A program made the position numbers and the translations under genes. Positions 6,155-11,337 of a stretch of 11,337 bases of DNA are shown piece after piece (the stretch's first letter is position 1; the number at the start of each line of letters is the position of its first letter). The notes beneath the pieces were generated by a model. That model was not told where the DNA came from. It saw only the letters and a program-made list of their open reading frames with translations, and ran no database searches. The stretch is from CAZCWX01 sp964502465. Its GTDB lineage: Bacteria > Desulfobacterota > Binatia > Bin18. The stretch spans positions 1-11,337 of the forward strand of contig CAZCWX010000079.1 of assembly GCA_964502465.1 (NCBI GenBank). The letters are read 5' to 3'.

Positions 6155-8075
6155 AGGATGTTGTCGTGTGTGCCTGTTGTTCGAGGAGGCGAGCGGTAAT
6201 ATTCAGAATGTCACGCTCCGTGACAATCCCAACCAAGTGCTGTTCTTTGACGACGAGGAGACAATCCATCTTCTCCTGTCGCATAACGGTGATCGCCTCC
6301 AAGACCGACGTTTCCGGCGAGACAGTTTTCGGATTTTCCTGCAAGATGGTGTGGACGGCAAGGGGGTACGGCTGTCCAGACCCTGCCCATTGGCTGTAAT
6401 GGCGCACGATCTCGAACCAGGAGATCACGCCGACCAGGTTTCCTTGATCGTCTTCTACGGGGACATGGCGGATGTGTTTCCAGTTCATGAGGTGGACTAC
6501 CAGGTCAATCGGCTCATCGGGATGGACGGTGAACAAGTCGGTGGTCATGAACTCTTCAATACGCAAATCCTGACAGGTCCGGGCTTTGCCTTCTTCGACA
6601 CGAGCGATGGGCCATTCATGCACAGGGTTGCCCTCCCATTGCCGTTGGACGGTGGCTGCCGTGAGTGCACTGAGGCAGACATCTTTGGTCTCGCCATTAT
6701 GCATGGTGGCGAGAGACTGCAACAGCCACTGTGAGCCCGTGCGTCCCGACTCTACTCGTTCGGCAATGACGCCTAGGTATCGGTCAATATCGGCAGTGAC
6801 AATACCTGCCTTGCGTAACCCTTCGTGTGCAAGCGGCAGTAGTTCTTGGCCAATCAATTCGCGCACTGGAACTGCGTGGCCTTCGATCCAGGTAAACTGG
6901 GCATCGAGACCGACTTGGGCTGCCGCCAGGAAATTGGTTTCGGCATCGTGAAACGCCATTTTCTTGGTGATGTCGCCATAGACCGCTAATCCACCGCTCA
7001 ACAGCCCCAGCAGAAAAGCGGCGTTGGCGATCTCATCGAGGACTGTAGGCCCAGAGGGGAGGACCCGATTCTCGATGCGCAGATGCGGTTTTCCGTCACT
7101 AAAGCCGAAACATGCCCGGTTCCAACGGTACACGGTGCCATTGTGAATTCGCAACGCTCGCAACGAAGGGACTGCACCTTGCTGCAACAGCGCCAAGGAA
7201 TCTTCCTGGAGGGTACCGCCAACCAGCACGCGAAAACGGGCCAGGTCCTCCTGAAACAACTCAACGACGGAGCGTTGTACCCACTGCTGACCAAAACTCA
7301 CGCGCGGTGAGCGCTCGCGGAGATGATGACTGGCGCTACGGGTATCGACCGCCTGTTGAAAAAGAGGGATACGAGTTTCGCGCCACAATCGACGCCCAAA
7401 CAGCAGCGGCGCGTTTGTCGCGGCCGCCAAGACCGGTGCTGTAACCGCTTGCGCAAGGTTATAGAGAGGAGCGAATTCTTCAGCACTGACCTGATAGTGC
7501 ACCTGGAAGCTGGTACAGCACGATTCGAGCATGACCGAGTCATGCTTGACGATTAACTCATCCAGACCTTTGAGGCGAAACTCATAGGCACCCCCGCACA
7601 GTTGATTCATCGCCTCGCTTAAGGCGAGATAGCGCGGCGTCGGCGTCATGTTCGCCAACGTCAGGTCAGACTTGCGCAGGGTCGGCAGAATCCCTGTGAG
7701 CACGATGTCGGCACCACAACGGTGTGCTGCAGTACGGAGGGTGGCGAGCAGGGCAGTAAGATCCTCTTCCATTTGCTGCAGACAATTGCCACTGAAGGCC
7801 AAGGGATCGAGATTGATTTCGAGATTGAACCGACCGAGTTCGGTGGTGTAATGGGGGTCGCTGGCAGCATCAAGCACTTCCAGGGCAACTGGTGCAGGTC
7901 GCCAGGTTTGATCGACCAGAAACAGTTCCTGTTCAGCCCCGATTCTGCGTACGCCTGACTCGATCATGCCGCGAGCGAGCATGATTTCCAGGGCCTGAAT
8001 GTCACGCAGGAGGTGCGTGATGAACGTACGCATCTGTTCGGAATCATGGCGGCGATCGATGTTTTGTGTTCCCAT
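6144..8075 (-). CDS. GCS2-family glutamate-cysteine ligase-like enzyme fused to a C-terminal CBS pair
   Basis: A 643-residue two-part protein. Residues ~20-470 form a GCS2-type ATP-dependent carboxylate-amine ligase: IGAEQELFLVD (E48, E50 region), ELGRFNLEINLDP (81-91), SFQVHYQV, then HLRIENRVLPSGPT. Such enzymes join the gamma-carboxyl of glutamate to an amine, as in gamma-glutamylcysteine. Residues ~510-560 and ~575-630 are two CBS motifs (MTTDLFTVHPDEPIDLVVHL and NPKTVSPETSVLEAI...GIVTERDI), which as a Bateman pair usually bind adenine nucleotides and regulate the attached enzyme. The ATG at 8075 has AAGGGG 7 nt upstream and is preferred over an upstream start at 8120. It is the first gene of the operon and overlaps the AstE-like gene by 11 bp. 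No glutathione synthetase gene is nearby, so classical glutathione synthesis is not implied. The amine substrate is unknown. Confidence 0.85.
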   Translation of the reverse strand: MGTQNIDRRHDSEQMRTFITHLLRDIQALEIMLARGMIESGVRRIGAEQELFLVDQTWRPAPVALEVLDAASDPHYTTELGRFNLEINLDPLAFSGNCLQQMEEDLTALLATLRTAAHRCGADIVLTGILPTLRKSDLTLANMTPTPRYLALSEAMNQLCGGAYEFRLKGLDELIVKHDSVMLESCCTSFQVHYQVSAEEFAPLYNLAQAVTAPVLAAATNAPLLFGRRLWRETRIPLFQQAVDTRSASHHLRERSPRVSFGQQWVQRSVVELFQEDLARFRVLVGGTLQEDSLALLQQGAVPSLRALRIHNGTVYRWNRACFGFSDGKPHLRIENRVLPSGPTVLDEIANAAFLLGLLSGGLAVYGDITKKMAFHDAETNFLAAAQVGLDAQFTWIEGHAVPVRELIGQELLPLAHEGLRKAGIVTADIDRYLGVIAERVESGRTGSQWLLQSLATMHNGETKDVCLSALTAATVQRQWEGNPVHEWPIARVEEGKARTCQDLRIEEFMTTDLFTVHPDEPIDLVVHLMNWKHIRHVPVEDDQGNLVGVISWFEIVRHYSQWAGSGQPYPLAVHTILQENPKTVSPETSVLEAITVMRQEKMDCLLVVKEQHLVGIVTERDILNITARLLEQQAHTTTSYGS

Positions 8076-8175
8076 ACCAAAGCCCCTTGATCTTGCAGAG
8101 TGCAAAAATCGGACCCCCAATTCTTCAGTGCGTGTCCTCTATGTTGTTGCAAGAATGAGAACATAAAGTGAAGAA

Positions 8176-8193
8176 TTTCTTAACGATAAGAAA
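8176..8193. promoter_or_regulatory. Inverted repeat in the divergent intergenic region
   Basis: TTTCTTA, a 4-nt spacer (ACGA) and TAAGAAA form a perfect 7-bp inverted repeat. It sits about 100 bp upstream of the five-gene operon, in the 280-bp region shared with the divergent cytochrome c gene. It is a candidate operator. No convincing sigma70 promoter could be paired with it, so the assignment is weak. Nothing else definite was seen in this intergenic region. Confidence 0.35.
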
Positions 8194-8355
8194 CTCCCTC
8201 GGCTTCAAAATTGGTGTAGGAGCACCCCGATGTGGGAAGGAGCCTCCTTAATACGGATGCTCTTGAAGGGCGGCCACGCCGGGCCGTCCCGCTCGGTATC
8301 GGCACGCTTTTCGCCTGTTATCAGATAGAGAGCAAAGGAAAGGAGGAGAAGGATT

Positions 8356-8693
8356 ATGAGAGATATGCTCCGTCAGTGCCTAAGAGGGTGTTGAAAAACC
8401 TTGTGTTCACCCTGTGTTCACCCTTCGACAAGCTCAAGGCGAACGGGTTAGGGATTGAATTTGTTAAAGATTTTCCGTTCGTGCTGAGCCTGTCGAAGCA
8501 CGAAGACCGACTTCCTAGACACGCTCTAAGAATCACTATGCTGGTGGGCGGACTCGCGTTGTTACTGCCAGGACAGGGATATACCCAAGAGGAGGAGGTT
8601 GCTGCCGCTGGAAAGCCCTTGTTTGAAGACAACTGCATGGTGTGTCACGGGAATCGGGGGAAAGGGGATGGTATCATGGTCACCTTCGGGTAG
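8356..8693 (+). pseudogene. Truncated, MITE-interrupted c-type cytochrome gene
   Basis: A good AGGAGG Shine-Dalgarno precedes the ATG at 8356, but the frame stops after 12 codons (MRDMLRQCLRGC). Removing the 141-bp insert at 8385-8525 together with one copy of its flanking CTAAG restores one continuous frame. It reads MRDMLRQCLRITMLVGG and then LALLLPGQGYTQ, a classic Sec signal peptide. The mature start follows (EEEVAAAGKPLFEDN) and the heme-attachment motif CMVCH. The ancestral product was therefore an exported single-heme or multi-domain cytochrome c. The gene ends 16 residues after the heme motif at a TAG supplied by the IS1-type element's end (8691-8693). The axial Met region and the rest are missing and were not found elsewhere in the window. 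The fragment cannot be functional. Confidence 0.8.
8385..8525. mobile_element. 141-bp MITE with 5-bp target duplication (CTAAG)
   Basis: The element is bounded by direct repeats CTAAG (8380-8384 and 8526-8530). Its ends, AGGGTGTTGAAAAAC and the reverse complement of the right end AGCGTGTCTAGGAAG, are imperfect inverted repeats. Inside are two ~30-nt arms (8417-8446 and 8475-8504) related as TTCGACAAGCTCAAGGCGAACGG versus CCGTTCGTGCTGAGCCTGTCGAA, cut here to the cores TTCGACAAGCTCAAGGCGAA and TTCGTGCTGAGCCTGTCGAA, with about 28 nt between them. A short tandem copy of GTGTTCACCCT lies in the left part. It has no transposase, so it was mobilised in trans. Precise removal restores the cytochrome signal peptide, which fixes the borders. 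Confidence 0.75.
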
Positions 8694-9695
8694 TGTCCTA
8701 ATTAAAAGTTGCTCCAATCAATTCGTCTAGTGTCCAGATATGGTTTGTGATTCCGGCTTCCATCGCTGGGGTTACTCTGAGGCTCAAATGAACACGACAA
8801 AAGTTGTAATAGGCGAAGTGAAGGGCTAGGGCCTTTTCGAGATTCTCCCACTTCTTTGAGAAACCATTGGTGAGACGAGTCAAGCGACGCATCGACATAC
8901 GCATGGTGAGATTCTGTCTTTCCACATAACTCGTACTGACTCTATCTAAATCGGGATCACCACAGATAGGCATTTTGACTGCGCTCACAAAATCACCAGG
9001 GCTATAGCGTCGCTCAATCCTTCCTGTCTCATCTGACTTGTAGGATTTTACCAACTGGGCGAAATCAATGCTAGGACCGAAGATATGGTCAACCGCTTCG
9101 ATGTAGGCTTTCAAGCCGTCTGTGGTGAGTTGGAACCGCTTGCCTGCTGCCTTCTGGAGTTTCTCCATAAACTGAATGGCCGTTTCCACATCTCTCCTTC
9201 CAAGAACAAAACAGACAACCAACTTCGACTTTGCCTCAATCCCAACAAAGGTGTAAGCGTCCCCTAACTTCGTGTTCCGTTTTTCTTCCTCCTGCTTGTG
9301 TCCTTCCTTCTTCCCGACGAATCCCCAAATCTCGTCCGCTTCGACACGCGCCAGAGGGATATCCTTTATATACTCGTCCATGACCTGCTCACAGCGTGTT
9401 CCTACCACTTCGAGAAGGTGAAGAACCGTATCACGATGCACACCAGTAATTCGCTCAGTACTGCGAATTGAATTTCCTTCGACTAACAATTTAAGACACA
9501 TAATCGCCTTGCTGCGTTCAAGGCGCATTTCTCGCTTGTCGGTAATGAAGGTCTTGTTGCAGGGGTTGCAGTGAAAGCGTTGCTGTCCAAACTTATCCTT
9601 CCCAAACCGTTTGACTGAACCGCTACACCGTGGACAGAGAGGAGATCCCATTTTGAACCCTTTAAGCAACTTTATATTATCATATATACTTGACC
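8689..9695 (-). mobile_element. IS1-family-like insertion sequence (approximate borders)
   Basis: The left end reads GGTAGTGTCCTAATTAAAAG at about 8689 and contains the transposase stop codon. An inverted match to its inner part, TAATTAAAAGTTGCT (8699-8713) against AGCAACTTTATATTA (9665-9679), agrees at 13 of 15 positions and places the right end upstream of the transposase. The outermost bases of the right end do not match well, so the border at 9695 (after ACTTGACC) is a guess. No target-site duplication was found, so one end may be eroded or rearranged. Confidence 0.6.
8698..9651 (-). CDS. IS1-family-type DDE transposase
   Basis: A 317-residue transposase that appears full length. The N-terminus is a zinc ribbon (CPRC at 6-9, CNPC at 28-31). 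It is followed by a helix-turn-helix (STERITGVHRDTVLHLLEVV, about 64-83). A DDE catalytic core follows: VEADEIWGF (D106), LTTDGLKAY (D178) and SYVERQNLTMR (E244). The end, HFAYYNFCRVHLSLRVTPAM, is typical of single-ORF IS1-like transposases. The ATG at 9651 has AAGGG upstream and gives the natural zinc-ribbon start. The frame stays open 20 codons further upstream but lacks a start signal there. The stop TAG lies in the element's terminal repeat. Base composition is more AT-rich than the operon to the left. The catalytic triad is intact, so it may be active if the ends are functional. Confidence 0.85.
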   Translation of the reverse strand: MGSPLCPRCSGSVKRFGKDKFGQQRFHCNPCNKTFITDKREMRLERSKAIMCLKLLVEGNSIRSTERITGVHRDTVLHLLEVVGTRCEQVMDEYIKDIPLARVEADEIWGFVGKKEGHKQEEEKRNTKLGDAYTFVGIEAKSKLVVCFVLGRRDVETAIQFMEKLQKAAGKRFQLTTDGLKAYIEAVDHIFGPSIDFAQLVKSYKSDETGRIERRYSPGDFVSAVKMPICGDPDLDRVSTSYVERQNLTMRMSMRRLTRLTNGFSKKWENLEKALALHFAYYNFCRVHLSLRVTPAMEAGITNHIWTLDELIGATFN

Positions 9696-9720
9696 GAACA
9701 CGGAAAATCAATGACGTTAT

Positions 9721-9751
9721 TCACCCCTTCACCCTAGGGGTGAAGGGGTGA
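9721..9751. promoter_or_regulatory. 31-bp near-perfect palindrome upstream of higB
   Basis: TCACCCCTTCACCC (9721-9734), the spacer TAG and GGGTGAAGGGGTGA (9738-9751) form a 14-bp perfect inverted repeat. Each arm holds two related half-units (CACCCCTT and CACCC). It ends 2 bp before the -35 box of the higBA promoter, so it is a candidate operator for HigA. It could alternatively act as a hairpin insulating higBA from the IS. Confidence 0.55.
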
Positions 9752-9753
9752 TG

Positions 9754-9783
9754 TTGATATATCTGCTGGGACTAGTCTATAGT
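9754..9783 (+). promoter_or_regulatory. Predicted sigma70 promoter of higBA
   Basis: A -35 box TTGATA (9754-9759) and a -10 box TATAGT (9778-9783) each match the consensus at 5 of 6 positions, with an 18-bp spacer. The -10 ends only 7 bp before the higB ATG, so transcription would start at or next to the start codon. This predicts a leaderless toxin mRNA. Confidence 0.6.
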
Positions 9784-9790
9784 CACAGCA

Positions 9791-10087
9791 ATGGAAGTGC
9801 GGTTCGCGGATGCGCGGCTGGATAGGTTAGAGGTGGACGCCAAGTATGACGCAGGGTTTTCCCAAGTCATTGTGTCACTCTTCCGTAGGCGCATGCAACA
9901 AATCCGCTCTGCCGTAGACGAGAGGGATTTTTATAACCTTAAATCTCTTCACTTCGAGAAATTGAAAGGAAATCGGAGCCACCAACACTCAATACGTCTT
10001 AATGACCAATGGCGACTGATCCTTGAGTTTGAAGGTACCGCGCCAAAGAAAACTGCAGTGGTTATTGCAATTGATGATTATCATTAA
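9791..10087 (+). CDS. higB: HigB-family toxin (RelE superfamily mRNA interferase)
   Basis: A 98-residue RelE/ParE-superfamily toxin of the HigB type, which in characterised members cleaves mRNA at the ribosome. Visible are an N-terminal strand (MEVRFADARLDRLEVD), a helical middle (LFRRRMQQIRSAVDERDFYN), then SLHFEKLKGNRSHQHSIRLN and DQWRLILEFEG, and the C-terminal VVIAIDDYH. The HSIRLNDQWRLIL and DYH motifs are typical of HigB. No Shine-Dalgarno precedes the ATG, and the predicted transcription start coincides with it. It lies 10 bp upstream of the antitoxin gene and is co-directional with it, in the inverted toxin-first order characteristic of higBA. An IS1-type element lies immediately upstream. 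Confidence 0.88.
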   Translation: MEVRFADARLDRLEVDAKYDAGFSQVIVSLFRRRMQQIRSAVDERDFYNLKSLHFEKLKGNRSHQHSIRLNDQWRLILEFEGTAPKKTAVVIAIDDYH

Positions 10088-10097
10088 GGGGGAAACA

Positions 10098-11249
10098 ATG
10101 ACGGAAAGAACGCCCGCTGAAACTTTTCCACCGGGCGAGTTTCTCAAGGAGGAACTAGAAGCCCGCGGCTGGACACAAATAGACCTTGCGGAAATCTTGG
10201 GACGTCCTGCGCAAGCTATCAGCGAAATCATCGCAGGAAAGAAAGCGATTACACCAGAGACAGCTAAGGAGCTTGCCAACGCCTTAGGGACCAGTGCGCA
10301 ATACTGGCTGAATTTGGAAAGCTCTTATCAACTAGGACGGGCGAAAGCCCCTGACCCAGCCGTTACTCGTAGGGCGCGGCTCTACGAACTCGCTCCTATT
10401 AAAGAGATGATTAAGCGCGGATGGGTAGAACAGTCCTCATCCGTAGAGGTACTTGAGAAACAGGTGTGTAGTTTTTTCCGTATTGCAACGATTAACGAAG
10501 AGCCTGTTTTTCTTCCCCATGCCGCAAGGAAATCTCTGTCCTATGTTAGTATTTCTCCTGCCCAGCGCACGTGGTTATTCCGCGCTTTTCACCTCGCTAA
10601 AAGCGTCGAAGCGAAGCCCTTCTCTGACCCTCTTTTCGAGAAAGGACTAGAACAGATTCGATTGCTTACGCAGTACGCTGAGGAGGTGCGCCATATCCCC
10701 CGTATTCTTGCTGAGTCAGGGATTCGTTTTCTTGTGATAGAACCCTTGCCTCAGACACGAATAGATGGGGTTTGTTTCTGGCTTGACCCTAAATCGCCAG
10801 TTATTGCTCTTTCCTGTCGTTATGATCGAATTGATTGGTTTTGGTTCACGCTAATGCACGAACTAGCGCACGTCAAAAATCGAGACGGCCTAGAAAATAG
10901 AGGAGAGGTTGATACTGACCTTGTCGGACAGGAAGCTGTGCGTACTGATCAAAAGCCTGAATATGAGCAGGTCGCAGATAGGTTTGCCGCAGAGTTTCTT
11001 GTCCCACAAAAAAAAATCGAAAGCTTTTTTGTCCGTGTTGGCCCCCTATATTCAAAACAAAAAATTAAAGGATTTGCCTCCTTAATGCAGGTTCATCCGG
11101 GAATCGTGGTTGGTCAGTTGCAGCGGCGCGATGAGATTTCTTATGCGTATAACCGCGAAATGCTTGTAAAGGTACGCCAAGTCATTATTAACTCGGCCCT
11201 CACTGACGGTTGGGGGACTAAAATAGCAGTGAGCATATCTCGAGTTTGA
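10098..11249 (+). CDS. higA: HigA-type antitoxin: XRE helix-turn-helix fused to an ImmA/IrrE-like metallopeptidase domain
   Basis: A 383-residue protein, about four times longer than a classical HigA. Residues ~13-75 are an XRE helix-turn-helix (FLKEELEARGWTQIDLAEIL then GRPAQAISEIIAGKK and ALGTSAQYWLNLES), diagnostic of HigA-family antitoxins. Residues ~200-310 form an ImmA/IrrE-type zinc peptidase domain: FTLMHELAHVKN with HExxH at 254-258, followed by EYEQVADRFAAEFLVP, which supplies the third ligand (E288 or E290). The C-terminal ~75 residues (FASLMQVHPGIVVGQLQRR) are also typical of this fusion. The ATG at 10098 has an AAGGGGG Shine-Dalgarno. An in-frame upstream start at 10023 would lie inside higB and is rejected. 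It would bind HigB and repress the operon. Whether the protease domain cleaves itself or another protein is not known for this gene. Confidence 0.87.
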   Translation: MTERTPAETFPPGEFLKEELEARGWTQIDLAEILGRPAQAISEIIAGKKAITPETAKELANALGTSAQYWLNLESSYQLGRAKAPDPAVTRRARLYELAPIKEMIKRGWVEQSSSVEVLEKQVCSFFRIATINEEPVFLPHAARKSLSYVSISPAQRTWLFRAFHLAKSVEAKPFSDPLFEKGLEQIRLLTQYAEEVRHIPRILAESGIRFLVIEPLPQTRIDGVCFWLDPKSPVIALSCRYDRIDWFWFTLMHELAHVKNRDGLENRGEVDTDLVGQEAVRTDQKPEYEQVADRFAAEFLVPQKKIESFFVRVGPLYSKQKIKGFASLMQVHPGIVVGQLQRRDEISYAYNREMLVKVRQVIINSALTDGWGTKIAVSISRV

Positions 11250-11254
11250 CCAAT

Positions 11255-11337
11255 TCAAGCAGCAAGAGGCAGCTGTAAGTGATTGGTATGATTAGCCTTT
11301 GGCATTTTGCGATACTTTCTCGGGGCCACCCCGTGCA
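11255..11337 (-). other. Right-end stretch; possible tail of a minus-strand ORF
   Basis: A short open frame runs from the window edge to a TGA at 11255-11257 and encodes about 27 basic residues ending in HLQLPLAA. It could be the C-terminus of a gene entering from the right. The stretch is too short to identify and may be non-coding. Near the edge, CGGGG, a 3-nt loop (CCA) and CCCCG form a small hairpin without a T-run. Confidence 0.2.

Noticed and set aside
8232..8693. A single 153-codon plus-strand ORF covering the cytochrome fragment
   Set aside because: Its first part is translation of intergenic DNA and the MITE. The true start is the ATG at 8356 in another frame, as excision of the MITE shows.
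9760..9785. A right end for the IS1-type element at GGGACTAGTC
   Set aside because: The resemblance to the left end is short and needs gaps, and the stretch is better explained as the higBA promoter spacer and -10 box.
10023..10097. An upstream start adding 25 residues to HigA
   Set aside because: It lies inside higB and lacks a ribosome site. The ATG at 10098 follows AAGGGGG and gives the standard HigA N-terminus.
11300..11337. Possible continuation of the cytochrome c gene after CTCGGGG
   Set aside because: A frame after GGGGCCACCCC could be joined to the truncated gene, but there is no duplication at the two junctions and too little sequence to show cytochrome character.

Overview
The window reads as an accessory-rich stretch of an uncultured, moderately GC-rich bacterial chromosome. 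The class III cyclase, the short palindromic repeats and the GCS2/M20/AstE-type enzymes would fit a Deltaproteobacteria-, Tectomicrobia- or NC10-like lineage. No marker gene is present, so this placement is weak. No rRNA, tRNA or CRISPR array was seen.

Layout from the left. (1) Positions 1-602, minus strand: N-terminal part of a class III nucleotide cyclase, cut by the window edge, with a 7-bp tandem repeat just after the catalytic domain. (2) Positions 867-1579, minus strand: a toxin-first TumE/TumA-type toxin-antitoxin pair with a candidate operator over its -10 box. (3) Positions 1669-2103: a 61-codon orphan ORF, an 85-bp palindromic repeat element and a pair of imperfect direct repeats. 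(4) Positions 2104-8075, minus strand: a compact five-gene operon. In transcription order it encodes a GCS2-type glutamate-amine ligase fused to two CBS domains, an AstE/aspartoacylase-like zinc hydrolase, a flavin reductase-like protein, an M20 carboxypeptidase of the CPG2 (glutamate-releasing) type, and a P-loop NTPase reminiscent of DUF1611. (5) Positions 8356-8693, plus strand: a divergent, broken cytochrome c gene. A 141-bp MITE interrupts its signal peptide, and an IS1-type element cuts it off just after the heme motif. (6) Positions 9721-11249, plus strand: a HigB toxin and a HigA antitoxin fused to an ImmA/IrrE-type metalloprotease domain, with a recognisable promoter and an upstream palindrome.

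The most coherent functional unit is the five-gene operon. Three of its families (GCS2 ligase, CPG2-like M20 peptidase, AstE-like hydrolase) act on glutamate or acyl-amino-acid amide bonds. A fourth resembles DUF1611, a family that includes DgcN of D-glutamate metabolism. Taken together they suggest synthesis and hydrolysis of a glutamyl or N-acyl-amino-acid conjugate, possibly gated by nucleotide sensing through the CBS pair. The substrate cannot be read from sequence, and this is an inference.

A second theme is the toxin-antitoxin modules. Both are toxin-first. Both toxin genes lack a Shine-Dalgarno sequence and sit almost directly on a -10 box, while both antitoxins have a good Shine-Dalgarno. 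The right third (about 8690-11250) also looks more AT-rich than the operon, consistent with acquired DNA.
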